Shown one piece after another: positions 43,052 to 56,514 of a stretch of DNA of 64,000 nt. The stretch is from contig OY726571.1 in the NCBI GenBank assembly GCA_963383645.1, positions 23,343,785 to 23,407,784 on the forward strand, read 5' to 3'. Both the position numbers and the translations under genes were made by a program. Numbering within the stretch: position 1 is the first letter of the stretch; every line of letters starts with the position of its first letter. A model generated the notes under the pieces. It did not search any database. It was given only the letters and a program-made list of their open reading frames with translations, and was not told the DNA's origin. Origin of the DNA: Muscardinus avellanarius (lineage: Eukaryota > Chordata > Mammalia > Rodentia > Gliridae).

Positions 43052-46000
43052 GAACCAGACAAATCATGGGTGTTGGCTACTACTCACAAAAACATTGTTG
43101 GCGATTCTTCATATTTAGTTTGAGATCTTTGTTGTTGTTTCATTTTATTCACATGAGATTTTGTTGTTTTGGCAAATCCGTACTGAACTTGGCAACTTGT
43201 TAGAGTTGCCAAGTTCTATTTGCTAATTGCACCACTGACTTTATGCTACATGTTTTATACTTTTTGGGAGAAGTATATGTTGAATAGGAGCAATGTTCCT
43301 GAAAATTGGTAAAATGGATAGCACTAATAATCTCTAATATAAAAGAAACAGTCTACCTTTTCTTGATAATTTAAATTGAGTAGAAGATTGATTTTTAAAA
43401 CTTCAAAAATGGTCGGCATGTAAGTAGACAATTCTAGTTATTTTAAAAAATAAATTTCATAAACATATTAAAGGTTTTTAAATAATAAATTTGGTTTATT
43501 TTTCTTTTCTGGATAAGAATGACATTTAGCCTGGTTCTAGTTGGGGTATGAAATGCCATAAGAAGTACATTGAGAGAGGTAAAGATCTGTCTGAGGTGGA
43601 AACCACGAGAGGAAAGAAGAAAAAATGAGATTAAAACCAATATTTAGATTCAAATCAGAGTAGATAAAATGAAAATTTGATTTTAATAATACTGATTGGT
43701 AGTGTTTTGGTCTTAGGAATCAAAAGGCATTAAAGTAAACTCAAGGGAGATAAAAATTTAACCTCTTGGATAAAGTAAGTTATAATACTACTAATATTAC
43801 CTGTATTAAGTATTATTTAAATATTTAAAAATATTAAATCTATTAAAGTATAATATGTATAAATATTATATAGAATTATTCAAAGAAAATAGTGCAATTC
43901 AAAATGTCATCATTCTGACTCAGAGTCTTGATACAGGATGTTCATCATATTTAGTGACAAATTTTATGGGATGAAAGCAAAAAGTTAAATGTAAACAACA
44001 AAGTTAAAAGATGAAATTATCTTTGTGAAAATTGAATGTATTGATGGTGTAACTTTTCTGTAAATCTATTATTTTTTTTTACATGTTGTGCTTTCTTCCA
44101 TTTTTGTATATAGTCATAAATGCTATTTTTCTCAAAAGATATAGTGTATTTTTCTGTAATACTTCTCTAGCTGTATTAGTCATTGAACACAATTTATGTG
44201 CTGCTTGAAAAACAGACATAGTAGTTATATGGATTAAAATGAGTTTATTCCTATTCTTCTAACAGAATTATAGATATATTCTTTATTAAATGTCTGATTT
44301 GTTATCTATCACCATTTACTCACTTATAGGTCTTAGGATCTTCTTGGCAGAAAACCATGTTATTTCAAGACAATCATCAAAGTAGGGATTATAAAAATAT
44401 AGAAATATTATCTGTGACAGGATAATACTCAAGAGGAATCATCTGTTAAGACATAGGCTCAAAGTACAGATGTGCTACTAAAATTTCCTTCCTTACAGAG
44501 ATCTAGTAGTTTATTAATAATCAATATGAATTCACTAATTCTGGCCTTTTCTTCCCACCTCATTTAAACTCTTAGATTAAAACTGTTCCTAATAATAAAC
44601 AAATATAATGATATCATAAACACAAATTAAGGATAATGCTGTTTTAAATTTTTAAACCTTATGAGAATTTTTCAATCATCCTAAATACACTTAATTATTC
44701 AGAACTTTTTAATGAACATATAAATTGAAGAATGTATTATAAGAAAGCATATGGATGTCATTCATACATTTGAAGAATGTTTTCTACTTAATTTTTCCCC
44801 CTTTATCTTAATGCTACTTGTCAGAAAGAAGGTATTCCTCAGTCGGTTACAGTTCTACAGTGCAAGTGAAAAGTTAATATTTTTTGAATATGCATATGCA
44901 TGTTGGCTTTTTGTAGTCACCAATTAATTTGGCTAATGTTTAAAAATGTTTAAAGAAAAATTAACTTATCATGTACTGAAACTAATTTCATCTGAAATGA
45001 GCATGTTAATGTTCACCAAATGTCCAGATACATTTGCTCTAAAGATACATCGGGGCATGTATTACAATAGGAAAACTTACCTGTACTAGTTACAGAGAAT
45101 AATATAAACGTCTTTGCCTACTAGATACCTTCACCAGCTGTCTAACAGATATTTGAGACTGACCATGTGCCAAGCCAATTTCATTATCTCTCCAGTATGC
45201 TTGTCATTATACCTGTTTCTTCAACTTAATTAGTGACACAGTATTTTTCTTCCAGAGAACAAAGTGTCATATTCAATTACTCCATCTTCCCTCTTCTCTC
45301 CATCTATAAATATGATTCAGCTTGTACCTTCCAAACAGATTTTAAGTTCATTATTTTCCTTCAGTATTTTGCCTTCAGTATGTGGCCTCAGCCTCCACCC
45401 TCTTTTCTCAGTTGTCTGCTGTTTCCTTTGTCCATGCTTTTTCTTTTCCAATCTACTACATGTATTTTTATGACAGTTCATTTTCTAATATGTAGCATTC
45501 ACCTATTACTAGCTTGCTTTTAAACTTTGACTGATCTCTGAATCAAAAACAGATTGAACTAATCAAAAAGCAGATTCAAAAGCAGATTCTAAGCAACAGA
45601 GTATATGAACACTTTCTTGATCAGACAAGATTTGTCTTCTAGTCACATTGATTTGACTCCTGGCTTTATATTTTATGCCTAGCAATACAGCATGATACTC
45701 ACAGTTCTGTACACCAATAACATACACATCACTTTTTCTGATTGGGGTGTTGATTCACTTTGATTGGCTAGTAAATAGGTAAGTAGCGCCACCACACCCA
45801 GCTATAAATATCATTTTACATGTGTAAATATTTACATGTGTAACTATATGTCTAACTATGCTCGCTATCAAACACTAAGATTTCATTGACTCTCATGTAA
45901 GACATTTAAGCCATTCTAATTCTGTCTTTTAAACCCAGCCTTATTATAAATAACTGAAATTATTTCTCACATCAGGATTTATAGATGAAACTATCTCATT

Positions 46001-47186
46001 TTGGCAAATTAAATATCTTACAAGGTTAAGCTATATCTGTTAGATAATTAATTGAGTACTAAGTTTACTCATAGACTTATTGTGTTGTGTATAATGTGGT
46101 ACACTAATATTTTTAGAGATCTTGGTCAAATTCCCATTCGGGAGCAGCTTGATACAATATAAAATAAAATGCATATATATGATATTATATTTCTTATAAT
46201 TAAAATAAAGTTCATAAGTTTCCATTGTTACCTTTTCTTCACAAGGTAATTAAAACTATTTTCATCAATTCAAAATTTTCCCCCATTTTCACTGAAGCTG
46301 TTTGCAAGTTTCTGGTTGTGTTTTTCTTCCACATCATTGCTGGGAAGGTGTCATGCATGTTGTCTGAATAACCCCTAGATACTCCACAATAATCCAAGAT
46401 GTTCCTAGACCTTATTTTTATTGCTCTCAAGAGTAGAGGTAACATTCCACTCTGGATCATGCTGCATCCTGGCTTTATTTAGAAAGAAGACACTGTTCTT
46501 CTATTTGAGAACCTGCTTTCTCTTTCTCTAGAACAGATCCAGTTTTCTTGTACCTCCCTTTCCTCTGGACTGTGTTGCAGGTGGAAGACTTCACTTTCCC
46601 CAGGGCCTATACTGTGTACCAGTTCCTTTCTTCTTTCCTGACTCTCTTCTCTTCTCTATTCTTCCAGGCCAAGACAACTTTGTCTTATATCTAAAGTTTT
46701 GTACAGAAAGCTGTTATCCTTGTCATAATGTAAATATGATATTCGTGTTCTAGTTATTTTTATCTTCCTGAGATCTAGGCTTCTGGATTTTAAAACTCTC
46801 AAGAATTGACATTTTTATTTTATCTTCTTTCTGATGTGTCAACACTTTCATGAGTGAACAAAACAAAGAACACTCTAGAGACTGCCCAAATGGAAAAATA
46901 TAAATTACATTGGCTAATATATAAATATATTATTCTGCTATAGATATGTTATGCACACATATGTTAGCATGTCTAGATGTCCTCTACAAATTCTACTAAA
47001 ATATAACATGACTTAAATATTTTGTTATTAATGAGTTATTAAAGCTCTGTTTATAAATATCTTGCCTAGAAAGGAGACAATGGCAAGATATAGGCTGATT
47101 TTGTTTACAAATAGCAGTCATTTGGTAATAAGCTCAGTATATCCCATTTCACTTTTGTGGTACTAATGAAGATAAAATATTTTATT
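43052..47186. other. Unassigned AT-rich gene desert
   Basis: About 4.1 kb with no supported gene. A 20-bp 'gcgccaccacacccagcta' at 45785-45804 looks like the end of a SINE B1 half but has no body beside it. Confidence 0.4.
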
Positions 47187-47189
47187 TTA

Positions 47190-48635
47190 TTTTTTAAAGT
47201 TTTATTTTATTTTATTTTATTTTTTTATTTTTTATTGAACATAAATGGTTTATACTTAAACTATACTTGATGCCCTTTCCCCCTTCCTGTCCTTGTTTTT
47301 CCTTCCCCCCTCCCAGCAAGGATTGTCCCGGGTAACCATGCCATATTCATTATTCATAATGTGGACCCTCGTTAATCAAGTTCAGCCTTCCTCCTCCTCT
47401 ATCTTTCCATTCTAGCTTTGCTGGTATTTCCCCTCCATTATCTGGAGTACCACTGGTATCCTCTAGGTTCCCTAGTTTGGGCATATTAGCGGAAACATAT
47501 GTACCTTCTCCTTCTGTGCTTGGCTGGTCTCACTTAACATGATGCTCTCCAGTACTTTTCATCTTCTTGCAAATGGTATGATTTTGTTCTTCTTTATGGC
47601 TGAGTAGAATTCCATTGTATGTATTTCCCATAATTTTGCAACCCATTCATCTGTTGATGGGGACCTGGGTTGGTTCCATATTTTGGCTATTACGAATTGT
47701 GCTGCTATGAACATAGGGATGCATATGTTGCTATAGGTCTCTGAATTCAACCCTTTTGGAAAAATACCCAGGAGTAGTAGAGCTGGATCGTATGGTGGAT
47801 CTATTCCTAGTTTTCTTAGGAATCTCCACACAGATCTCCATAGTGGCTGAACTAGTTTGCACTCCCACCAACAGTGTAAAAGAGTTCCTTTTTCCCTACA
47901 TCCTCACCAGCATTTGGTGTTATTTGATTTCTTTATGTTTGCCACTCTGACTACGGTTAGATGGAATCTCAGTGTAGTTTTGATTTGCATCTCCCTGATG
48001 CCCAATGATGTAGAACATCTTTTCATGTATCTATTGGCCCTTTGTATCTTTTCATTTTTGAAGTGTCTATTTAGTTCATTTGCCCATTTCTTGATTGGGT
48101 TGTTGGTTTTCTAGTGTAGAGTTTTTTGAGCTCTTTGTATATTCTGGATAATAGTCCCCTATCAGAGTGGTGGCTGGTAAAAATCTTTTCCCATTCTGTA
48201 GGCTTACTCTTTAAGTTATTGATGGTTTCCTTTGATGAAAAGAAACTTAATTTTGATGCTGTCCCACTTGTTAATTCTTGCTTTAATTTCCTGAGCTTTG
48301 GAGGTTTTGTTGAGAAAGTTACTGCCTATGCCAATATGTTGTAGTGTTGATCCTATGCTTTCCTCTACTAACTTCACAGTCTTAGGTCTAATTTCTAAGT
48401 CTTTGATCCATCTTTACTTAATTCCTGTACATGGTGAGATATAGGGGTTTAGATGCATCTTTTTACAAATGGATAGCCAGTTCTACCAGCACCATTTGTT
48501 GAAAAGGCTGTCTTTTCTCCAGCGTATGAGTTTGGCCCCTTTGTCAAAGATTAATTGACTAAAGATGTGTGGGTTTGTTTTTGTATCTTCTATTCTAATC
48601 CACTGGTCAGTATATCTGTTATTGTGCCAGTACCT
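47190..48635 (-). mobile_element. L1 ORF2 C-terminal part and 3' UTR, different 3' UTR lineage
   Basis: In reverse: T-rich tail (poly(A)), a 3' UTR with 'gcccgggtaaccatg'-like and 'ttaatcaagttcagcc' blocks that differs from the other L1s here, then long, little-decayed ORF2. This includes a 90-codon open frame at 47559-47831 with the typical C-terminal order of blocks. It is less diverged than the other copies. At about 48636 it is joined to a GC-rich segment. Confidence 0.85.
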
Positions 48636-48975
48636 CTGGGAAGGTGCTGGCTGGTGCTGGGCCAGAGCTGGGCTGGAGCTGGGCCTGGGCTGGGCTGGGG
48701 CTGGAGATGGTAGCAGCCCAGAGGGTTCTGGAAGGAGTAGAGCCCAAGCCTCAGGGCCCCAGGGCGGCTTACCTGCGGCTGTTGATCAGGCACAGAGGTG
48801 ACTCCTGGGTCTCCATGATTCCTGGGTCTCTGAAAGAGCTTTTGGATTTTGTTGCCACATTGGTGCATGTCAGGTCCCGGGGCTATGGTTTGGGCTGGTG
48901 CTCTGCTGGAGCCTGGGGCTGCTGCCTCTGAGTAGTTGCTGTCTGGTGCTGGGCCAGGACTGGGCTGGGGCAATA
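48636..48975 (-). other. GC-rich segment fused to the L1, probable L1 5' UTR
   Basis: About 340 bp, strongly GC-rich in an AT-rich region, with a repeated 'ctggtgctgggccag' type block at 48650-48715 and 48938-48972. Read on the minus strand it lies just 5' of ORF2 sequence from the middle of the RT/C-terminal part, so ORF1 and most of ORF2 are missing. It could be an L1 5' UTR brought in by deletion, splicing or template switching. A GTAAG donor-like site (minus) lies near 48766-48774. Confidence 0.5.
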
Positions 48976-50164
48976 TATTCATGTTTCTAGATTCTCTCCC
49001 TGTAGTAAGTTGTAGAAACTATAAACATGCACATGAGCTTCATAGATAATCTCTACTTCATGCATCTTACTGCCGTTACCTACTAGAGGTCACAGTCAAT
49101 CCACTGAACCCCTAAAACTAGCTCACCCAATTGCAATTTTATGTACTTTCCTCCTGTTTTCAGTTTCTTTTTGAATTGTTGTTTGCCACAATTGCCTAAT
49201 TATGACACAGTTGACTAATTTTACTGCCTAGAAGTAAAAATTTCCCTCATGATCTGAAGAACATTCCTTTCCTCCAGCTACTGCTATGGTGGATAAAGCA
49301 TGGTATAAGTACCAGAGCAGGCCAGTAATCTACATTAATTATGGAATTTTAATTATAAGATAAATTATATTTTTTCTCTGTCTGTGGTATTTTAGTGACT
49401 AGCTTCTAACATTTACACATATCGAGTTATTTACCCTTGTAACATTTCCAGTGCAAATAAAATGGGCCCAAAAAATTGGTATCAATGAATGCTTTAATCA
49501 GAACCAGCCCTTCTTCATTTGAATCATGACAAATATGCACTCTTCTCCTGTATATCTTAAGACTTAATACATTTTCCTTTTGAAAGACTCATCATTTTCT
49601 AGAATGATTAATATTTTTATCAAGTATAATACAAACAAAGCAGTAGCCATATAATCACATTGTGGTTTGTCTTACTGAAAAAGACTGAGTCATTGAACCA
49701 ATAGGAATTACTCCTAATTTCTAATGATTATGTTTTAAGAGTAAATGTATCAATGAGAATTAATCCTATCTCTAAAAATAAATAAGACAGGACAATGTTG
49801 AGAAAGGGGATTTGCTTCTGCTATCAGGAAAAACATAAACTTGAGTGCTAGCAATATGAGTGCATCACAATGATGTGACTGGGGTTGTAAAATGTTTTGA
49901 AAGAAGATTGATCCTATGACATACATATTTGAACATAAGTGGTGTATGGATGCATCACAGTCAAGCTATATCCAGGAGAAGTCTTGGCCATATATATGAT
50001 TAGAGAAAACCTTATGATGGTGGAGTAATGGTTGGTGATGCTACCTCTTTGTTCAATGTTGTTTGCAATTAATCATCTCTGTTTTTTTAATTGTCTGATG
50101 TTAGTTTTTAACAGTGTAACTTGAAGTAGCAGTAATACTATTTTCCTTATCTTTTTTACTTTTT
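48976..50164. other. Unassigned sequence
   Basis: No gene or nameable repeat seen. Confidence 0.4.
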
Positions 50165-50245
50165 GAATTTCTGGGGATTGAACTCAGGGGCTCATGCATA
50201 GTAGATAAATGTTCTACCAACATGCAACACCCCAGCCCCAGTACA
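50165..50245 (-). mobile_element. ID-like SINE fragment
   Basis: 'ctggggattgaactcagggg' to 'acaccccagcccc' in reverse matches a tRNA-Ala-derived ID element alone, without a B1 half. Confidence 0.7.
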
Positions 50246-50704
50246 AGCACACTTATACTTTTTAATAAAAATATTAGGTTTTACCTTTTATAAACAACAT
50301 AAAAATGGACTATTTTAAAATATTTTGCAGTTTTATCTTGATGAAGTACATTTTTATTTTGGGTTAAATTAGATACCAGACAACCTTGAGGATCTTAGAA
50401 AAAGAAACATAAACATTGCTTTTTCAGAATTTATCATATGCTCATTTATTTTATAGAAGACAATGATGACATTCACCTTGAGGTATTCTAGAGAAAGAAA
50501 TCAATTTTTTTGTTTTTCAAAGTTCCATATTGTCATGATGAAAGTACATCCCATTATCAAAAGATCTTAGACTTTGTAATTTTGTAAATTTTTAGGAATA
50601 ATAGAATACTCATGACAGCAAGATGTTGTTTTAACTCACTATATTTGGGACAATCAATTTTCCATCATTATGAGGAAATAATCAACTCTTCCTTTTGGAA
50701 GTTC
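50246..50704. other. Unassigned sequence
   Basis: No gene or nameable repeat seen. Confidence 0.4.
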
Positions 50705-51005
50705 AGCCCATGGTTGCTTAGCCTGGTTGATATTAGAAGGTACAATGGAGTGGTGGAAAGGTGCTTAGCTCATGATGGCCAGCAGCAAGGATAGATGCAA
50801 GATACAAGACTCTTATAACAAAGCCCCTCCCTCAAGTCTGAGTGTCTGAGTAAGTCTATAAATGGATTAATTCACTCATGAGATCAATGTCCTTATGATT
50901 CAATCTCCTCCCTAATGCCCCACGCATGAACACTTCTGCACTGGGTATCAAGCTATTAACTTAACATGAGCTTTTGAGAGACATTTAAGATCTAAATCAT
51001 AACTA
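50705..51005 (-). mobile_element. MaLR-type LTR fragment
   Basis: 'ggattaattcactcatgaga', 'tgattcaatctcctccctaa' and 'aagatctaaatcataac' at the end follow the order of MST/MLT-type LTRs in reverse. Confidence 0.5.
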
Positions 51006-51012
51006 TTTAATT

Positions 51013-51016
<4 letters not shown>

Positions 51017-51059
<43 letters not shown>
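51017..51059. repeat. (AT)n microsatellite
   Basis: About 21 uninterrupted AT units. Confidence 0.95.
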
Positions 51060-51061
<2 letters not shown>

Positions 51062-53259
51062 TCATAATTTCTTCATAGTTGATGGCCATTGGTATAACAT
51101 TATATACCAGTGTTACATAGATAAAATAAAAAATAATAGTTGATATATTCCATTAATTAAATATCATTAGAAGATAATGTTGAGATGTATACTTACATCT
51201 TATCTTTTATAAGTTTAGAGTGCATTAATGGTATTTAATCTTAGTTTTATATTTCACATTAACTTTGTTATCATATTATATGTGTATTTATACCATATAC
51301 TTAGTAACAATGGTATTTCTGCTACTGGTAAAAGTAGAATGATAAAATATTATTATACACTTATATTTTTAGATTTTATTATATCTAATTTAATAAAAAT
51401 AAAAAATACTTTAATATTTTCATAATAGATTTCAAATACTGTTTTATAAAGCAAAAACATAATTCATTTGTCTGAATTCAAAGCTTCATTTTTTACCAAA
51501 TGAATGATTACAAAGAAAGGCAAAATGTTCTCATTTGAATGTTTTATCCTCAATGAAAGACAGAATGATCATTTCACAGATTCCACAAATTATATAAAGC
51601 ACCTTATTAGTATTGCATTGTGATCTTAAATTCTATTACATTATTGGTTAAGCATTGTAGGCACATTCAGTTAAAATAGTAAGAGGGCTGTTAATTATGC
51701 AATTGAAATAATAAAATTCTTTAAAAAATAGTTTAAGAATAATGGCAAAAATTTTTGTTATTTCTTCAAGTACATACTTTGTGTTATTAAATCAATGTTT
51801 CTCAAAGTTAGTAGTGAGGCATTAACATCAATTAAACTGATGTTAAAAGCAGTCACACATTGCTTATTGATGAGATAGGTCTTGAGAAATGTGTCATTAA
51901 ATTATTTCACCGTTTGAGGACATCAGAGAGTGTACTTACACAAATCTAGATCTATAGCCTACTCTATACCTATGCTATGTATCCTTAACCATGATATATT
52001 TCATATGTTATTGACCAAAAGATTGTTGTACAGTGCATCAATGCATATAAGTAAACTTAAATTCAGTACAGGACAATATTCAGAAATATTAAGGCACATA
52101 AGTTCCAACTGTCTATCAAATAACATTACACATTTAGAATATATCATAGTAAAAAGAATACTTTTTACAAAGAAGATTATCTTAGTTTACTCTCCAAATA
52201 TTAAAACACTTTACTTAATATATTATTATGATGGCATATAAAACTATAACCTTAGATTGAAAAAATACTTCATCTGCTATTAAATAAAAAGAAAAAGAAA
52301 TTCTAATTTCAACATCTGTATTAGACTTCACAGTTATACTTTTATGAAAAATATGAGGAAAATCTCCAAGAAAGAAAACTTAATGATATGTAGGCTCTTT
52401 TTTCTTAACATTTCTTATAACAAAATAAAAAATAAAATTAAAAAATTAATTAAAAGCAAAACAACCTTCCATATTTTACAGCACAAGAAAATTAATTTTA
52501 AGGCAGGCAATATGTGCGGTCTTGCATGGTTTTATTCAAAAAGATACCTTCACCCTTTTCAAGATTTCAGCAAACCTTTGCTGACAGGCATTCTTAGTTG
52601 TCACTCCCTTCTCTCGCTCACAAACATCTAGACTGTAAAATTTGATTCCAGCCTGTCAACCATTAAGCGGCAATAATTATTTCTCAAAGAATGAAGGCAA
52701 AGTGTGACAGTCATTTCATATCAATGGACTTTTCCAAGCTTCATAAAACTTTCAGGTTTCTTTTACTTTCTCTACTTATGCACCAGCCAAGAAGAAAAGA
52801 AAACTAGGGGAAATGGGACTGAGCATTTCTTCATCTGCTATTTTTTTTTTTATCAAACTATGTTTTAAAAATGAGACTTGGTAACAAGTAAGACCAAAAC
52901 ACAGCTTATAGTTTTTCAGTCTCATTAAGCATAAAATAAAGCCCTGTCACTTGGCTCACAGTGTAATTATTGGAAAGAAATTCAACAAATTGTAGAAAGC
53001 ATGCTTTTATTACTGCGATGTGCTCATTGCTTAATTTCTCACATTTGGTTACTTTAAAAGAGAGATGTTCATAGTACAATTGAAATGCTAACATAAGTTT
53101 AATTTAAGAAAAATGTTTCAAATTTTGTTAGATTTTTAGAAATAAACTTTTCATTATTAGATTAGTACTTTGCAAAGTAAGTAGTTAGACATTAGAGTCA
53201 TTTAACCTGAAGTTAAAGAACCATTTAACTTGATGTTAAAAATATACTTTCCTTTACCT
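51060..53259. other. Unassigned sequence, partly less AT-rich
   Basis: About 2.2 kb without supported genes or nameable repeats. 52500-52830 has more balanced composition and no repeat signature, and is a candidate conserved noncoding stretch. Confidence 0.4.
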
Positions 53260-53261
53260 TT

Positions 53262-53354
53262 AACTATGTGTTGAATCATTGGATCTATGCCCTCTTCAGG
53301 GAGCTGCAAAGTCTCTAGTCTGACTTCCAAGTCTTTGATCCCCATTCTGAATTA
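53262..53354 (-). mobile_element. Inverted 5' piece of a twin-primed L1
   Basis: 'tctagtctgacttccaagtc' and 'tttgatccccattctgaatt' are ORF2 sequence in reverse, comparable to 48370-48425. Orientation flips at about 53355. Confidence 0.75.
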
Positions 53355-54500
53355 ACTATTGTGCAGACTTCTCAAGACCCCAAGGGTACAAGAAATTAAA
53401 TGGATAATCAATATATGGGATTACATTTAACTGAAGAGCTTCTGTGCAGCAAAGGAAAGTATACACAGCCTCAACAGAGAGCCAACAGAATGGGAGAACA
53501 TTTTTGCCAACTATTCTTCTAATAGAGGACTAGTATCAAAAATATAAAGAAAATTCAAGAAATTCAGTGCTAAGAAAACAAATAACCCAATCAAAAAAAA
53601 ATGGGCAAGTAAATTAAAGAGACAATTCATAAAAGAAGAAATTCAAATGGCCAGTAAATGTATAAAAAATGTTCAACATCATTTGCAATCAAAGAGATCC
53701 AAATCAAAACTACCCTGATATTTCACCCAACTCCAACTATAATGGCAATCATTAAAAATAAATAACAAAAAATGCTGGTGAGGATGTAGAGAAGTGGAAA
53801 ATCTAATACATTGTTGGTGGGATTGCAAATTAGTGCAACCACTTTGAAAAACAGTGTGGAGGATCTTCAGAAAAATGGTAATGAACCTACCATATGATCG
53901 AGCCATACCACTTCTGAGTATCTACCCATAAGAACAAAAACCAAACTACCAAACGAATGCATGTATATCTATTTTCATAGCCACACAACTCCAAATTTCC
54001 AAAGCCTGGAACTAGCCAAGATGTACATCAACAGATGAATGGATTACAAAACTATGGGATATGTCCAGAATAAAATTTTACTTAGCCATAAAGAACAAAA
54101 TTACATAATTTGTGGATAATGTATGAAACTGGAGAACATTGTGCTAAGTGAGATTAGTCAGTTGCAAAAAGTAAGAAATGAGATGCTCTCCCTATTGTGT
54201 GGAAACTAGGGAGAAAAAGGGTTATAGGAGGAACTCTAGATGGAGGAGAAACATAGATGAACAAGTAAGGAAACCTGAGGAGGATGGGAGGGAGAAAGAG
54301 GGAAATTTCCTAATGTACATGACTTTCACTCATAAACATATAAAAGTCCATCACTAAGCCAAACATGAGGAGGGAGGGAAGAGGGAAGAGGGTGAGAACC
54401 AGGGAGGGGCTAAATGAGTGATGTGTTTATGTATGCCTCTACCATCTTGTACTCCACTAAGGTTTGACTACAATGTACCAATAAAATAAACTTTAAAAAT
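53355..54500 (+). mobile_element. L1 ORF2 C-terminal part and 3' UTR (5'-inverted copy)
   Basis: ORF2 blocks 'gagccaacagaatgggagaa' and 'caaatggccagtaaatgtat', then the C-terminal region, then the 3' UTR ending 'gtaccaataaaataaac'. The inverted piece before it corresponds to the ORF2 part just upstream of this start, as expected for twin priming. Confidence 0.85.
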
Positions 54501-54639
54501 GTATTTCCTTATGTTTTTGTATCATTCACTGGGATGTCAAAGGGAGTTTAGACATTTACAGGTTTTAAAGATATATACTTCTTTGTCTTACTAACAGATG
54601 CTACAGTTTGAACTCTACTAGGTACAACTTAGATGTCAA

Positions 54640-54870
54640 CTTTTAATAGCTATAGAAAAAAACAAACTATGCTAGATCAATTCAATTCACAAACATAAAA
54701 AGGTCAATCATTAATTTAAACATGTCAATGAGGGAGCAGAGAGGAAATGAGGTGGGAATTGGGTAAGGGCTAATTGAATGATGTGTGCATGTATGTCTCC
54801 ATCATTTCATACCATTAAGATGTATGGCTACAATGCATCAATAAAAAAATAAAGATAGGTATTACAAAGA
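54640..54870 (+). mobile_element. L1 3' UTR fragment
   Basis: 'gggctaattgaatgatgtgt' and 'atggctacaatgcatcaata' identify the shared L1 3' UTR; 5' truncated. Confidence 0.8.
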
Positions 54871-54914
54871 CTAAAAAAGATAAGTTCTATAAATAGAAAC
54901 AAGGTGGTTTTTGG

Positions 54915-55125
54915 TTTTTTTGGGGGGTCACTGTGGATTGAAGACAAGAACATTCTATCTATGCTTTCAACCTCCTCCCCAACATTTTTTATTTTTAGTT
55001 TGAAACAGATTATAACTAAGTTTCTGAATATCTTTCTATGTTGCTAAAGTTGGCCTTAAACCATTGATCCTATTGTCTCAGTCTCTCAATACAGGAATAA
55101 TTATCTTGTACCACCCCAACAAGCT
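54915..55125 (-). mobile_element. Old B1-dID-type SINE, diverged
   Basis: Reverse orientation: decayed ID half at 54930-54985, linker, then 'tggccttaaaccattgatcc' and 'ttatcttgtaccacccc'. Confidence 0.65.
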
Positions 55126-55181
55126 TAATTTTTATTTTAACTATAGTTTTAGAAATTTGTTCAAAAGCATAAATAATAGGT

Positions 55182-55797
55182 TGCTATGATCTGAAAGTTT
55201 GTGTCTCCTCAAAATTTATATGTTGAACTCTTGACCCTCAATGCAATGACATTAGAAGTGGGGGCTTTTGATAGGTTACTAAACCATAGAGTTGTAGATA
55301 CAGTCTTCCTTTGTGAGTAGTATTGTTGCCTTTTAAAATAAAGCTACAACCAAGTATGGTGATGATATCTGTAATCCTATTACTTGAAAGATGGAGACAA
55401 GAGGATCATAGATTTGAGGATATCCTCAAAGCTGTAGTGAAACTCTTAAAACTAGGGAGACCCTTTTTCAAAACAAAATATAAAATTGGGCAAGTGTTTA
55501 GCTCAGAGGCAGAATACCCTGGGTTCAATCCCCAGTATTCTCTCTCAAACAATAAATAAATAAAAAGGTTCCAGAGAGCTTATTTGCCTTTTTCAACATG
55601 TTTTAACTCACCAAACTAATGTGCAGAGAGAAAGTACTACCTATTTCAGGAATTGGATACTTACCAGACACCAAATCTACAACCTTTTTGATTTGGGACT
55701 TGCCAGACTCTACAAATGTAAAACATAAATTTCTATACTTTATAAGATACTCAGTTCATGGCATTTTGTTATTGCAGCAGGAATAAACTAAGACATG
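55182..55797 (+). mobile_element. MLT1-like LTR with nested SINE
   Basis: Starts 'tgctatgatctgaaagtttg', continues with 'aaaatttatatgttgaactc' and 'agaagtgggggcttttgata', and ends 'gcaggaataaactaagaca'. The middle is interrupted by a SINE at 55347-55565. This is a solo ERVL-MaLR LTR with good end definition. Confidence 0.75.
55347..55565 (+). mobile_element. B1-dID-type composite SINE inside LTR
   Basis: 'accaagtatggtgatgatat' start, linker 'caaaatataaaattgg', ID half 'gtttagctcagaggcagaat', A-rich tail. Confidence 0.85.
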
Positions 55798-56445
55798 GAT
55801 CCAACCTATGGGAATCTGGATGATTAATCACAATAGCTAAGAGATGAAAGTAACAAAGTTATCCATCAACTGATTAATGGATTAAAATATAATTCATATA
55901 TACCATGGAATACTACTCACCTGTAGAAAACAATGAAATCTTGTAATCTGGGACAACATAAACAGAACTGAAAATTGTTAACTGAAATGAGTTAGGTACA
56001 GAAATACAAATATAACATGATTTGGAAAATAAAAAAGTTAATCTCAAAGTAGTTGAGAGCAGAATATAGGTGGGGAAAAGACAAAAGAACGATTAATGGG
56101 TACTAAATTACAGTAAAATAGAAATAAAAAATTCTGGAGTGCTATTGCACAGTAGAATGACTATAGATAATGATTTATGTGTAGTAACATCAGCATAAGA
56201 AATTTTGAGTTATTGCACAAAGGGTCATAATAGATAACAATTATATAATATATGTCTCACAAAATCTAGGAGAAATAATTTTGAATGTTTTCACCATGAA
56301 GAAATGATAAATGTCTGGTGATATACATATACTTAACCTGAGTAAACATTACACAATATATGTCTGTATTGAAATACCATGTTATTCTATTAGTATGTAA
56401 GTTTTTTATGTACCAGTTAAAACAATTTTAATTTAAATAAAATTA
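55798..56445 (+). mobile_element. Ancient L1 3' portion (L1M-like)
   Basis: 'taccatggaatactactcac', 'gttgagagcagaatataggt', 'ctattgcacagtagaatgac' and 'attacacaatatatgtctgt' occur in the order of L1M 3' ends. Confidence 0.7.
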
Positions 56446-56514
56446 ATCCAATTTTTTAAAAGTCATCTGGTTGTATTTCTCCCCTAGAAAGACATTTTAT
56501 TTTAATAACATGAT

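Noticed and set aside
48565..48982. Open frames on both strands of the GC-rich block
   Set aside because: They come from GC-rich repetitive sequence fused to an L1; the frames cross the junction and have no family match that I can recognise.
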